NCBI GenBank assembly: GCA_024372495.1
Contig: CP099977.1
Coordinates: 4,030,001 to 4,094,000, forward strand
DNA from: Pseudarthrobacter sp. Fe7
Lineage (GTDB): Bacteria > Actinomycetota > Actinomycetes > Actinomycetales > Micrococcaceae
Reading direction: 5' to 3'
Length of the DNA: 64,000 nt
Shown here: piece after piece, positions 27,175-36,713 of the stretch
Layout: each line of letters starts with the position of its first letter
Position numbering within the stretch: the stretch's first letter is position 1
The notes under the pieces: model-generated
The model's input: the letters and a program-made list of their open reading frames with translations, nothing else
The model's database searches: none
Told to the model about the DNA's origin: nothing
Made by a program: the position numbers and the translations under genes

Positions 27175-28559
27175 ATGGGAGAACACCATTCCCCGATGCT
27201 GCAGTTTCTCGGCGCAACGGACACCGTGACGGGTTCCCGGTACCTGGTCCACTCACAAGGGCAACGGGTCCTCATCGACTGCGGGCTCTTCCAGGGCTAC
27301 AAGCGCCTCCGCGACCGTAACCGCGTACCGCTCCCGGTCGCACCGGCCAACATCGATGCCGTTGTCCTGACCCATGCCCACCTGGACCACAGCGGATACA
27401 TCCCTGCGCTGGTGCGGGACGGTTTCAGCGGCCCCGTCTATGCGACACCGGGTACTGAAGAACTGTGCACGCTGCTGCTTCCTGACAGCGGCTACCTTCA
27501 GGAAGAGGAAGCCCGCTACGCCGATCACCGGGCGTCCTCAGCGCATCATCCCCCCATGCCCCTCTACACGGCCGAGGATGCCGTCCGTTCACTCAACAGG
27601 TTCAAAACCCGCGACTTCGACTCCCCGTTCCCCCTTCCCGGAGGCATCGAGGCAACATTCCTTCCCGCCGGGCACATCCTGGGCGCCGCACAGGTGCATC
27701 TTGAACTGGATGGACGCAGGGTCCACTTCACCGGCGATCTTGGCCGCACCCGGGACCCCCTGATGTACGCGCCCCGCGGACTGGAGCCCGTTGACGTACT
27801 GGTCACGGAATCCACCTACGGGAACCGGGCACACCCGCAGGGCGATCCCGAAACCGAACTTGGCGACATCATTACCCGAGTGGCGAAGCGGCACGGCGTC
27901 ATCCTGATCGCAGCGTTCGCCGTGGGCCGGGCCGAAACAGTCCTGCTCCATATCTCACGCCTGCTGGCAAAACACGCAATCCCATCCATCCCGGTCTACC
28001 TCAACAGCCCAATGGCCATTGATGCGTCAGACATGTACCAGCGCCACCGCGAAGAACACCGACTCCAACCCCACGAATTCGAGGCCATGTACAAGGTGGC
28101 AACACCCGTCCGCAGCCCCGACGAGTCCAAACTCCTCAACCTCCGCGGGGGACCCATGATCATCATCTCCGCCAGTGGCATGCTCACTGGCGGCAGGATC
28201 CTGCACCACCTCGCGGCCTACGGACCTGACCGGCGCAATGCCATCATCCTCAGCGGATACCAGGCAGGAGGAACCCGGGGGCCTCCCTCGCTGCGGGCGA
28301 AAACCACCTGCGGATTTACGGCCAGGACGTCCAGATCGAGGCGGAGGTCATCCAAATGGAAGGGCTGTCTGCGCACGCCGACTCCGACGAAATGATTGAC
28401 TGGCTGAAGGCCGCCCCCCAGGCGCCGGTCATGACCTACATCACGCACGGGGAGCCGGACGCGTCCGATGCCCTCCGAACCAGGATCAAACGCCAGCTCG
28501 GATGGAAGGTCCGCGTCCCCGAGCACATGGAAACCATCTCACTGAACAAGCCCCTTTGA
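27175..28559 (+). CDS. Beta-CASP metallo-beta-lactamase-fold RNase-like protein, one frame error
   Basis: ATG at 27175 with AGGAAAAGGAG upstream. The metal motif VVLTHAHLDHSGYIPALV is the HxHxDH signature; further metal ligands lie in FLPAGHILGAAQV and the strand VHFTGDLGRT. The beta-CASP insert follows (PVDVLVTESTYGNR, then GGPMIIISASGMLTGGRILH). The frame is lost in a run of five G at about 28277 (six expected), after which EGLSAHADSDEMIDWL and the C-terminal domain continue. About 461 residues. Homologues are called RNA-specificity-domain MBL exonucleases and resemble CPSF73/RNase J. Confidence 0.85.
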
Positions 28560-28588
28560 AAAAAGGATTGCAGGCGTCGGACAAGGAG

Positions 28589-28617
28589 ACGGCGGCACCC
28601 AAGCCGGGTGCCGCCGT
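28589..28617. terminator. Hairpin terminator, copy 1 of a repeated stem
   Basis: ACGGCGGCACCC and GGGTGCCGCCGT arms with a 5-base loop, between the convergent MBL-fold gene and the phosphatase gene. Near-identical stems recur at 34108 and 35365. Confidence 0.7.
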
Positions 28618-28635
28618 CGTAATCCCTGTGGGTGG

Positions 28636-29848
28636 TTAGGGGTGGAAGAGCTCTTCGAAGGTGCCCGAGGTGGTCGGTGAGCAGGTGTTCGCCAGGCAGC
28701 CCAGGTGCCACATGTGCTCGATGGTGGAGAGCAGGGTGTAGTGGTCCGAGAGCTGGTCGGTTGTCTTGTGCGGGCCTTCCGCGGAGTTGATGACGATGGC
28801 GGGTGCGTGGCCACCGCCCAGGACTGCACCGTTCTGGCCTACGGGGCTGCCCGGGCCGCCGTCGGATCCGGAGTAGTCGTTCTCGTCCCAGGCCAGGACG
28901 ATGCTGGACTTGGTGGTCTTCCAGGTGGGGGAATCCATGATCTGCTGGACGGTCTGCTTGACGTAGTTGTCGCCGAGCCTGGATCGCGCCGTGGTCAAGG
29001 CCGGAGTCCGGGTACCCGCACTCCGGGATTCCTACGAGGGCCGCGCCCGACGGGGAGACCCCGTGCATGTCGTGGCATTGGTTCGGGCTGATCCAGGTGA
29101 AGTTCGGTACGTTGCCGCTGGCGAGGTCTGCCTTCAGGTTGTTTTCCTGGGGCACGATGTTCTGCAGCCGCGGGCTTCCCGGGTAGTTGATGTCCGAGAA
29201 GTACATGAACGGGTTGTGCTTCTGGGCGTACAGCTTGACCGTTGAGGAGCCGATGGTGGGTGCGTACTCCACCTGGGAACCGGTGCTGGGAAGGCTTTCC
29301 ATATATGCCTTCCAGCTCAGGCCCTTGCCCTCAAGCTGGTCCACGATGTTCTTGCCCGAGAACATGTGCGGGGTGGAGGCCGCGCTGGCGGCCTGTGCCT
29401 GGGTCAGCAGCCCGGTGGCTCCGGGGTCCCCGGAGTTTGGGATGAATTCTTCAGGAGCGCAGGTGACATTGGCGCCGGCCTTGCAGTCATCCCAAATGCC
29501 CTGCGAGCTCCCTGAAATGGCGGCCAGGTAGTTGGGCAGGCTCGGGTGGGTCACGCCATGGTAGTTCGCGGCCGTGTTGTAGCGCTGGGCCAGGGCATTG
29601 ATGTAGGGCGCGTCGGCGGTGTTGCCGATGACCTGGTCGTAGCCGTGGTTCTCCATCATAATGACGAAGACATGGTCAGGGCCGTTCTGTCCCTGCCCGC
29701 TGGCCTGGGCGGCACTCTGAGCGGTTCCGCCCGGCGTGGTCTGTGCGTCCGCAGGCACTGCGGAGCCGACGGCGGCGAGGCCAGTGATTGCGACGGCGGC
29801 AGCAAGCGCCAGGGCGCTTGTCCTCCGGTTCTTAAGTGCATTGGGCAT
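28636..29848 (-). CDS. Secreted phosphoesterase-family acid phosphatase, +1 frame error
   Basis: ATG at 29848 with AAAGGATTT upstream. Signal peptide (ALALAAAVAITGLAAVGSAV) then the phosphoesterase start HVFVIMMENHGYDQVIGNT with the metal-binding E-N. The frame breaks at 28976-28980; CAGCTC restores GLDHGAIQLGDNYVKQTVQQ. The C-terminal part has SSIVLAWDENDYSGSDGGPG (metal-binding D-E) and a late H (STIEHMWHL). About 403 residues. The family covers acid phosphatases and phospholipase C; the C-terminal binding modules of the latter are absent. It follows a phospholipase C gene in the same orientation. Confidence 0.82.
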
Positions 29849-32036
29849 GGCAAATCCTTTCGGTGTGCGGGCGCAACGGAGCGTCCGGTTTCTCGGGCGG
29901 TGCAGCAAGGTGGGGGCGAGTTGGGTGGCAGGGCCGAGGACAGTGACCGGCCCTGCCACCAGTTCCGGCGTGGTTACCGGCCGAGCCTGGGGGTCGCTGG
30001 TCAGCGGGCTGCCGTTCTCGAGGCGGCCGGCCAGGACCCGGACAAGCTTGGGATCAGCGGCGGAGGTGACCGTCAAGTCGTACCAGCCGCCCTGGGTCGG
30101 GATGACCACGGTCTTGCCCTGGCCCGGGTTGAGGGAGAGCGTCTGGGAGCCGGAGCCGTACGCGTCCTTCAGGGTCAGGGCGGCACCGGTGGTGCCGGTG
30201 TTTTCGACCCTGAACTGCGCGTGCGGCGCCTTGCCGTCAGCGGTGACGGTCACGCGGATGTCCCCGGCCGCCGTCGTACCTGCCAGTCGCCGGTACCAGC
30301 CGGCGGGGCCGTGCATCTGCACGTCGTATTCGGCACCGAGTGCCCACGCCGCGTCCAGTGAGGCCCCAGGCTCGATGGTGTACGAATACGGGCCTTCCGG
30401 AAGCAGGTTGGAGCGGACCTGCACATGCGCGCCCAGGGTGCCGTGGTTCGTCCAGTGAGCGGTCAGCTTGCCTGAGCTCACTGCCGTGTCGACGTCGAGG
30501 GCGTACCCGAGCGGGCGCGACGGGCGGGTTCCCTTCTCCTGGCTCGGCATCGAGTTCGTTGCCGGTGGCGTCGGAACGTAGCTCGGGTGGCGGTTGTGGT
30601 CTGCCGGCTTGTACGCAGAGGCGTCCGCCAGGGCGGGTGCGGCTCCCCCGGCCTTTGAGAAGTCGAACGCGCTGGTGAGGTCCCCGCTGACGGCACGGCG
30701 CCATGGGGTGATGTTCGGCGAGGCCACCCCGAAGCGGGTCTCCAGGAACCGGACGATCGAGGTGTGGTCGAAGGTTTCGGAGCAGACCCAGCCGCCCATG
30801 CTCCACGGGGACAGGACGATCATCGGCACCCGCACGCCCAGGCCGAAGTGCCCGGGGACGTCTTTGTCGCCGTAGAACGTGGGGCTGCCGTCATACCATT
30901 CACCGGCCGTGGAGACGGTGGAGGCGCCCGGAATCTGCGGGGTGTTCGGGTGCGGCGGAACGATGTGGTCAAAGAAGCCGTCGTTCTCGTCATACATGAA
31001 GAAGACAGCGGTCTTGCTCCACACGTCCGGGTTGGAAGTCAGGGCGTCCAGGATGTTGGCCGCGTACCAGGCGCCGAAGTTCGGCGGCCAGTTCGAGTGC
31101 TCGGTATAAGCCTCGGGGGCAACGATGTAGGAGACCTGGGGCAGGGTACCCGACTTCACGTCCTTGCGGAGGATGCTGAAGAGGTCATCGCCGGTCTTGG
31201 CACTGGTACCGGTGCGGGCCTTCTCATACAACGGGCTTCCGGGCTTCGCGTCCTGGTACTGCTTGAAGTACAGGAGGGAATTGTCCCCGTAGTTGCCGAT
31301 GTACGCGTCGTCGGTCCAGCCCTCATAGTGCGCCGGATCGAGGCCCTCGCCAATGTCCTGGTAGACCTTCCAGCTCACGCCGGCTTTCTCCAGGCTCCTC
31401 AGGGTAGGTGCTCCACCAGTAGCCCTTCTCGCCGTTCCACAGGTCGGGGCCGCCGCCCTTGCGGTCCGGGTCGTCGCCGCCGGCGAACATGTAGTAGCGG
31501 TTCGGGTCAGTCGGTCCGAGGACCGAGCAGTGGTACTGGTCGCAGACGGTGAACGCGTCGGCGAGGGAGAAGTGGAACGGAATGTCCTGGCGGCCATAGA
31601 ACGCCATTGTGGCATCGGTCTTCTCCGGCAGCCACTTGTCATACTTGCCGTTGTTGAACGCCTCGTGGGTGAGTTTCCACGAGTGGTCCAGGTCCTCCAT
31701 GAACTGCATGCCCAGGTTCGGCGCGTCCGGGTGGAACGGCGTTACTTCCCGCGTGGCATTCGCTTGGTGGAAGGAGTCTTTACCGGACGGCAAAACCGCG
31801 GGGTGCGGGTCCGAGAATCCCCGCACGCCCTTCAGCGTGCCGAAGTAGTGGTCGAAGGCACGGTTCTCCTGCATGAAGATCACTACGTGCTCGACATCCT
31901 TGATGGAGCCCGTAGCCCTGTTGGCGGAGATCTCCGCGGCCCGGGCGATGCTCTGCCCCATCATCTGGGAAATAGCGGTTCCGGCCGCACCGGCGGCGGA
32001 GAGTTGAAGAAAACGACGGCGGTTGAGACCTGCCAT
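29849..32036 (-). CDS. Phosphocholine-specific phospholipase C (Tat-exported), +1 frame error, no stop before next gene
   Basis: ATG at 32036. The leader AGLNRRRFLQLSAAGAAGTA is a twin-arginine signal. Catalytic region: HVVIFMQENRAFDHYFGTLK with the conserved E-N-R-x-F-D-H, GPTDPNRYYMFAG, and FFMYDENDGFFDHIVPP with metal-binding residues. The frame breaks at AGGCT 31392-31396; reading the gene as GAGCTG restores TYPEELEKAGVSWKVYQDIG. The C-terminal beta domains (TAHWTNHGTLGAHVQV and QTLSLNPGQGKTVVIPTQGG) are as in the Pseudomonas-type PLC family. No stop codon separates it from the phosphatase gene in this frame, which is unusual. The end given is where the next gene starts. Confidence 0.82.
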
Positions 32037-32141
32037 GAGGGCGCTCCTAATGCGTTGACTTTTTAATGTCCCCCGCCGGGAACTATGCCAGCGCCCCGTT
32101 ACGGCCGCGTGTACACGGCCTGAACAACAGGAAATAGGACC

Positions 32142-33010
32142 TCAGGCCAACCCGACCCATGTTTGGGTCATCGACGTCACGCGGCTGCCGTCCAGGTCGT
32201 TGATCTTCGCGGAGACGAAATCCCGCGCCCACGTGGAGGTTTGAATCCTGAAGGCGGGAGACCCTGCTTGCAACGCATCCAGGACAACCCCGGCAACATC
32301 CTCGGATGTTTGGGCGCTCGAGCGGCAAACTGCCGTGCGGTCCGCTCCAGGTAGGCGCTGAGCGCCGGCCGGTAGGGGCCGGCGGCAGCAAGCATGCCGG
32401 CTGCATCAACGCCGGCGTTCGCGACGAAGTCGCTGGACACCGCCCCGGGCTCGATGAGATGAACACCGACTCCAACGCTCTTCGCAACCGGCTGGAGGCT
32501 TTCCAGGAATCCCTCAACGGCGAACTTGGCGGCACAGTAGGCCTCGTTGAATGGCTGGCCCACAACTCCTCCCACGGAGCTGATAGTGATCACCCGGCCC
32601 CTGCTTTCCCTGAGCAACGGCATGAACGCTTTCGTCATGGCCACAACGCCAAAGTAGTTGACTTCCATGGCGTCACGGAAGCCCTTCATGTCCAGTGCTT
32701 CAACAGACCCCAGGGTGGCACTGCCGGCGTTGTTGACCAGCGCGTCCAGCCCGCCGTAGGTGTTGCGGCAATAGTCGGCTTCCCGTTCTATGGCGCCGGC
32801 ATCGGTGACGTCCAGGATGCGGATGTCCAGCTCGACTCCTGCCTCCGCGGCATCGGCCCGGAGCGCCTCTGCTCGCTCGGGATTGCGCATCGTCGCAATG
32901 GTCCGCCACCCTGCTGCCGCCAGGGCGAGTGCCGTGGCCCGGCCAATTCCGGTCGACGTGCCGGTGATCAAGACAATTTGTGAATCCTGGCGGCTGGGCT
33001 GAATGGTCAT
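32142..33010 (-). CDS. Short-chain dehydrogenase/reductase, one frame error
   Basis: ATG at 33010 with AGGAGGTTCACC upstream. Classical SDR: IVLITGTSTGIGRATALALA (TGxxxGIG), ALVNNAGSATLG (NNAG), and a catalytic YCAAKFAVEGF (YxxxK) after VITISSVGGV. The frame is lost at about 32315-32325 near a short C run; adding one base gives AQTSEDVAGVVLDALQAGSP and a natural end at 32142, about 289 residues. Substrate unknown. Single gene. Confidence 0.82.
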
Positions 33011-33186
33011 GGCGGTGAACCTCCTCGTAGTCCCCTGGTGGCGTCGAAGGATCGAGCACCGTTCATGATGATTCATCCAATCCCGGCGCGGATCAACCTC
33101 CCGGCCACAAGTAACCCCGGTGTAGGCGGCCCATGGGGCAGAATGGCCGTTGTGATTATCCCCGGAGAGCTCCCAGGACGAGACAA

Positions 33187-33633
33187 ATGAAAAGGCCCCG
33201 ACGCCGACTCGGCATGCTGGCGTTTGTGCTGATCGTTTTGATCGTGGGTCCGGGCCTGATGGTGATGGGAACGGTCATGATCAATGCTGATTCCGAACTG
33301 TCCCGGGCAGGGGTGCAGAGCACCGGCACCGTAACTGACTTCAATGACACCCAGCGCGCCTCCAACCGGGACATCAAAGTCCGCTACACCTCCGCGGACG
33401 GGGCCGAGCACGTGGTCACGGCAAGCGTTGACCACGACCAGCACCCGGCGGTCGGCGACCCCGTCACGGTTGCCTATGACAGTCAGCAGCCATCCCACGC
33501 CGTGGTGCTGGGTTTTGAGAGCGGCGGGGTATCCCTGCGCGGAGTGGGAACGGTCCTGACCTTCGTGGCAGCCGGCATTGGGCTCATCGCCGTCATCATG
33601 AGCGCAGTCCAGAAACGGAGGTCGCGCCTGTGA
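33187..33633 (+). CDS. DUF3592-type membrane protein
   Basis: 148 residues from the ATG at 33187. One N-terminal helix (LGMLAFVLIVLIVGPGLMVM), an extracytoplasmic beta-rich domain (STGTVTDFNDTQRASNRDIK, then YTSADGAEHVVTASV, VGDPVTVAYDSQQPSHAVV) and a C-terminal helix (GTVLTFVAAGIGLIAVIMSA). This two-helix arrangement is that of DUF3592. Its stop overlaps the start of the next gene, so the pair is an operon. Confidence 0.72.
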   Translation: MKRPRRRLGMLAFVLIVLIVGPGLMVMGTVMINADSELSRAGVQSTGTVTDFNDTQRASNRDIKVRYTSADGAEHVVTASVDHDQHPAVGDPVTVAYDSQQPSHAVVLGFESGGVSLRGVGTVLTFVAAGIGLIAVIMSAVQKRRSRL

Positions 33634-34100
33634 TGCCGCAGGGAGGAGGGCACTGGATGCATCCCTATGTAACTCCACCAAGAAAGCCCAAAGTGTGGCC
33701 ATGGGTTCTGGGTGGAGCGGCCATCGTGGTGCTCTGCATTGGAATCATGGTGGTGTCGCTGATGCCGATGATCAACGGAGGGCCGGCCCGTGCAACGGCA
33801 CGGATCGAGGAGATGGTCTCCATCGCGGATGGAATCCCCACCGGAGAGGGCTGGGAGGTGACCGCGGCAAACGATCCGAAGAACGACCCCGGATGTATCC
33901 CGCTGGAAAACCCCTGCCACAGCCTGGACAGAACCTGGTCGACCCCGGTGCAGGTCACCGTGGACGAACTGCGTGCTTCAACCGGCTACAGCCTCAAGAC
34001 GTTCGCCAACCCGGACTGTGCCTTCGGGACAGTGCATGAGAACCTGGACATCTCAATCTGCGTCAGCCCGTACGAAGTGTCCCTCCGCATACACGACTGA
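33630..34100 (+). CDS. Unknown membrane-anchored protein
   Basis: 156 residues from GTG at 33630 (ATG at 33633 also possible), overlapping the DUF3592 stop. One helix (WPWVLGGAAIVVLCIGIMVV) followed by an extracytoplasmic domain with four cysteines (PGCIPLENPCHSL, NPDCAFGT, DISICVSPY) that could form two disulfides. Not recognised. Followed by a terminator. Confidence 0.62.
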   Translation: MMPQGGGHWMHPYVTPPRKPKVWPWVLGGAAIVVLCIGIMVVSLMPMINGGPARATARIEEMVSIADGIPTGEGWEVTAANDPKNDPGCIPLENPCHSLDRTWSTPVQVTVDELRASTGYSLKTFANPDCAFGTVHENLDISICVSPYEVSLRIHD

Positions 34101-34107
34101 CGAATGG

Positions 34108-34140
34108 CGACGGCGGCACCCCAGCCGGGTGCCGCCGTCG
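34108..34140. terminator. Hairpin terminator, copy 2 of the repeated stem
   Basis: Arms CGACGGCGGCACCC and GGGTGCCGCCGTCG, 5-base loop, between convergent genes. Same stem as at 28589 and 35365. Confidence 0.7.
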
Positions 34141-34169
34141 TCCGTCCCGCCTGGGTAGCCGGCCAGCGG

Positions 34170-35204
34170 CTACCGCCGGCTCCCGGCGGTGGAGTCCGAG
34201 TCCTCTTGCGTCCCTTCATGGTGGACGCCACCGCCGTTGCCCAGCCCGCCGCGGGTCTTCGCAAGGCTGGCCACCGTGGCCACCAGGATGGTGGCGCCGA
34301 TGAAGACCAGCGAAAACCAGATGGGGATCTCCGGCACCCACAGGAGTGGCCGGCCACCGTTGATGAAGGAGAGCTCGTTGACGTGCAGGGCGTGGAACAC
34401 CAGCTTCACGCCGATGAACGCGAGGATGACGGCCAGGCCCTGGGCCAGGTAGACCAGCCGTTCCAGCAGTCCCCCGATGAGGAAGAACAGCTGCCGCAGG
34501 CCCATCAGGGCGAACGCGTTGGCGGTGAAGACGATGTACGCCTCGCTGGTCAGGCCATAGATCGCGGGAATCGAATCGACGGCGAAGACCAGGTCCACGA
34601 ACCCGATGGCGATGATGGTGAGCAGCATCGGCGTCACGAACCGCTTGCCGTCCAGCGTCGCGGTGAGCCGGTCGCCGTGGTAGTCCGGGGTGACCGGGAG
34701 GACGCGGCGCACCAGCTGCATGAACCTGCCGTCGGCCGGGTTGGCGTCGTGGCCGCCGAAGGCCTGCTTGTACGCGAGGAAGAGCAGCAGGGCACCGAAG
34801 ATGTAGAACACCCAGGAGAAGTTTTCGATCAGCGTGGCCCCGACGGCGATGAACCCGCCGCGCAGGACCAGGGCAATGATGATGCCCACCATCAGCACCT
34901 TCTGCTGGTACTTCCTGGGAACCGCGAACCCGGTCATCACGATGAGGAAGACGAACAGGTTGTCCACCGACAGGGCTTTTTCGGTGAGGTAGCCCGCGAA
35001 ATACTCCCCGCCGTACGTCCACCCGGAGACCATTCCGATCCCGGCGCCGAACAGGAGGGCGAGGCCAATGTAGAACGCCGACCAGCGCGCCGATTCGCCA
35101 ATGGACGGCTCGTGCGGTTTGCGGACATGGGCGAAGAACTCGTAAACGAAGAACAGGATCGTCACGGCGAGGGTGATGATCCAGATGAGCGGTGTGACCT
35201 GCAT
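34170..35204 (-). CDS. TerC/Alx-family integral membrane protein (probable Mn2+ exporter)
   Basis: 344 residues, intact. TerC landmarks: LTEKALSVDNLFVFLIVMTG with the acidic metal-site residues E and D, and IAIGFVDLVFAVDSIPAIYG in the second half, plus about nine hydrophobic helices. TerC/Alx proteins export manganese. A candidate yybP-ykoY manganese riboswitch lies directly upstream, which strongly supports that role. The C-terminal tail is charged and low in complexity. Confidence 0.88.
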   Translation of the reverse strand: MQVTPLIWIITLAVTILFFVYEFFAHVRKPHEPSIGESARWSAFYIGLALLFGAGIGMVSGWTYGGEYFAGYLTEKALSVDNLFVFLIVMTGFAVPRKYQQKVLMVGIIIALVLRGGFIAVGATLIENFSWVFYIFGALLLFLAYKQAFGGHDANPADGRFMQLVRRVLPVTPDYHGDRLTATLDGKRFVTPMLLTIIAIGFVDLVFAVDSIPAIYGLTSEAYIVFTANAFALMGLRQLFFLIGGLLERLVYLAQGLAVILAFIGVKLVFHALHVNELSFINGGRPLLWVPEIPIWFSLVFIGATILVATVASLAKTRGGLGNGGGVHHEGTQEDSDSTAGSRR

Positions 35205-35211
35205 GGGTACT

Positions 35212-35338
35212 CCAAAGGGGTTGGCGCTGACAGTGACGCCAAGGTCTCCTCCGCCCGGTGGAACCGGAGCCGCTGGCCCGGGATGCTTCGCTGCATCCGT
35301 ATTGACGGGCCACGCACAGACGGGAGTACTCCCCTTGA
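35212..35338 (-). promoter_or_regulatory. Candidate yybP-ykoY manganese riboswitch upstream of terC
   Basis: Read on the minus strand, the leader starts AAGGGGAGTACTCCCG (about 35336-35321) and, 70-80 bases later, has AGACCTTGGC (35247-35238), the two conserved segments of the yybP-ykoY class. The 5' AAGGGG can pair with CCCCTT at about 35218-35213 to close the outer stem right next to the GGAG ribosome binding site and the ATG at 35204, which suggests translational control. Called by motif and position only. Confidence 0.62.
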
Positions 35339-35364
35339 TGGGTTAAGGGTATCCCATCAACGGG

Positions 35365-35397
35365 CGACGGCGGCACCCGGCCTGGGTGCCGCCGTCG
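35365..35397. terminator. Hairpin terminator, copy 3 of the repeated stem
   Basis: Arms CGACGGCGGCACCC and GGGTGCCGCCGTCG with a 5-base loop, placed between the DUF1295 gene end and the TerC leader on the same strand. Confidence 0.65.
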
Positions 35398-35419
35398 TCA
35401 TGTCCTGCTGGGGGGCGCC

Positions 35420-36289
35420 CTACTTCAGCTTTGGCACCAGCACCGGTGTGTTCCTCTTGTACTCCTCGTAGTCGGCCTGGCCGCCCCACTTCTTGTCCGC
35501 CTTCTTCTCCAGGGGCGGCACGCCGCTTCCCTTGGTCAGCAGCAGGGCAACGAACACCGGGGAGACCAAGGCGGCCCACTGCCAGCCCTGCAGGACGGGG
35601 AGGGCGATGATGGCTACGCCCACCCAGAGCGTGATCTCACCGAAGTAGTTGGGGTGGCGGGACCTGGACCACAGACCGGTGCTGATGAAGCGGCCCTTGT
35701 TGGCGGGGTCGTCCTTGAACCGGTTTTTCTGGACGTCCGCGGCGGTCTCGATCGAGATGCCCGCGAGCCAGACCAGCAGGCCCACCCAGAAGAACCCGTC
35801 CAGGCCCACCTTCTTGTCGGAGGTGATGGCCACCCACGCGAGCGCAGCGGTGAGTACCACCCACAGGCCCTGGATGGTCCAGGTGTTCAGGAAGCGGAAG
35901 AAGTCCGGCTTGAGCTCGTCAAACCGGTCGTCCTTGCCGTGCTTGCTGATCCGCAGGAACAGGAAGCTGCCCAGCCGCGCAGCCCAGAGCACCACCATGG
36001 CCGCCAGCAGCATGCCGCGGGCATCCACGCCCGGGGACGCCAGCACCAGGAACACCGTGATGGAGATGTAGGTCAGGGCGCCGGTGAGGTCGTAAAACTT
36101 CTCCGTCTGCGCCCTGTAGGACGGGATGAACACCAGCCACTGGATCACGAACGCGACGGCGACCCCCAGTGCGAAGACCGGGAACCCGCCGATCCTGGAC
36201 CCGCCCTGGCTTCCGGCAAGGGCGATGAGTACCGCCACCACCACGGCAATCACGGTACTGATGAGGGCCTTGCGGCTCTTTTCGTTCAC
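35420..36289 (-). CDS. DUF1295 membrane protein (steroid 5-alpha-reductase/ICMT-like)
   Basis: 289 residues. About seven hydrophobic helices and the family signature near the C-terminus (GLWSRSRHPNYFGEITLWVG, then a YEEYKRNTPVLVPKL end). The RHPNYFGE motif is shared with steroid reductases and isoprenylcysteine methyltransferases and binds the cofactor. Substrate unknown. Intact, monocistronic. Confidence 0.85.
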   Translation of the reverse strand: MNEKSRKALISTVIAVVVAVLIALAGSQGGSRIGGFPVFALGVAVAFVIQWLVFIPSYRAQTEKFYDLTGALTYISITVFLVLASPGVDARGMLLAAMVVLWAARLGSFLFLRISKHGKDDRFDELKPDFFRFLNTWTIQGLWVVLTAALAWVAITSDKKVGLDGFFWVGLLVWLAGISIETAADVQKNRFKDDPANKGRFISTGLWSRSRHPNYFGEITLWVGVAIIALPVLQGWQWAALVSPVFVALLLTKGSGVPPLEKKADKKWGGQADYEEYKRNTPVLVPKLK

Positions 36290-36565
36290 GGACAGATTCC
36301 TTTCCCCTGGCCCGCGAGGCTCTGCTGCACGGCGGGCCCCGTCCGGACCCCTGCGGGCGCGGTTGTATCCAACAACAACTCAGCCGTGCTGGCCTTGTCC
36401 ACTTAGTCTTCGGAGCCGGGGACAGGTTGTATGGGTGGCATCAGCGTGACGCTCGCCCGAGTCAGGCTGGCCCGGTTTTCACAGCGAAACCCCGGGGATG
36501 CACCAGCCCCTCGGGCCGCAGGGCCTTAAGACTGGGCCAGTGTGACACAGGGCCACGCGCTGGGC

Positions 36566-36712
36566 TCACCCGAACAGCGCCGCCACCTGTGTCAGCGTCT
36601 GGAAGACGCCGTACGCCAGCGGAATTCCAACCAATACCCAGCCCAGGACCAGCCTGCCGGTGGACCGCTTGACCGGCTGGTGCGCGTCGGGGGTGTGTGC
36701 AGTGCTGCTCAT
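36566..36712 (-). CDS. MFS transporter small subunit, 48 residues
   Basis: ATG at 36712, RBS GGAGG inside the end of the MFS gene. One hydrophobic helix (GRLVLGWVLVGIPLAYGVFQ) with a polar N-terminus. A single-helix partner encoded directly after OFA-type transporters is a recognised actinobacterial arrangement. Too short to be found by length-filtered gene calling. Confidence 0.7.
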   Translation of the reverse strand: MSSTAHTPDAHQPVKRSTGRLVLGWVLVGIPLAYGVFQTLTQVAALFG

Positions 36713-36713
36713 A

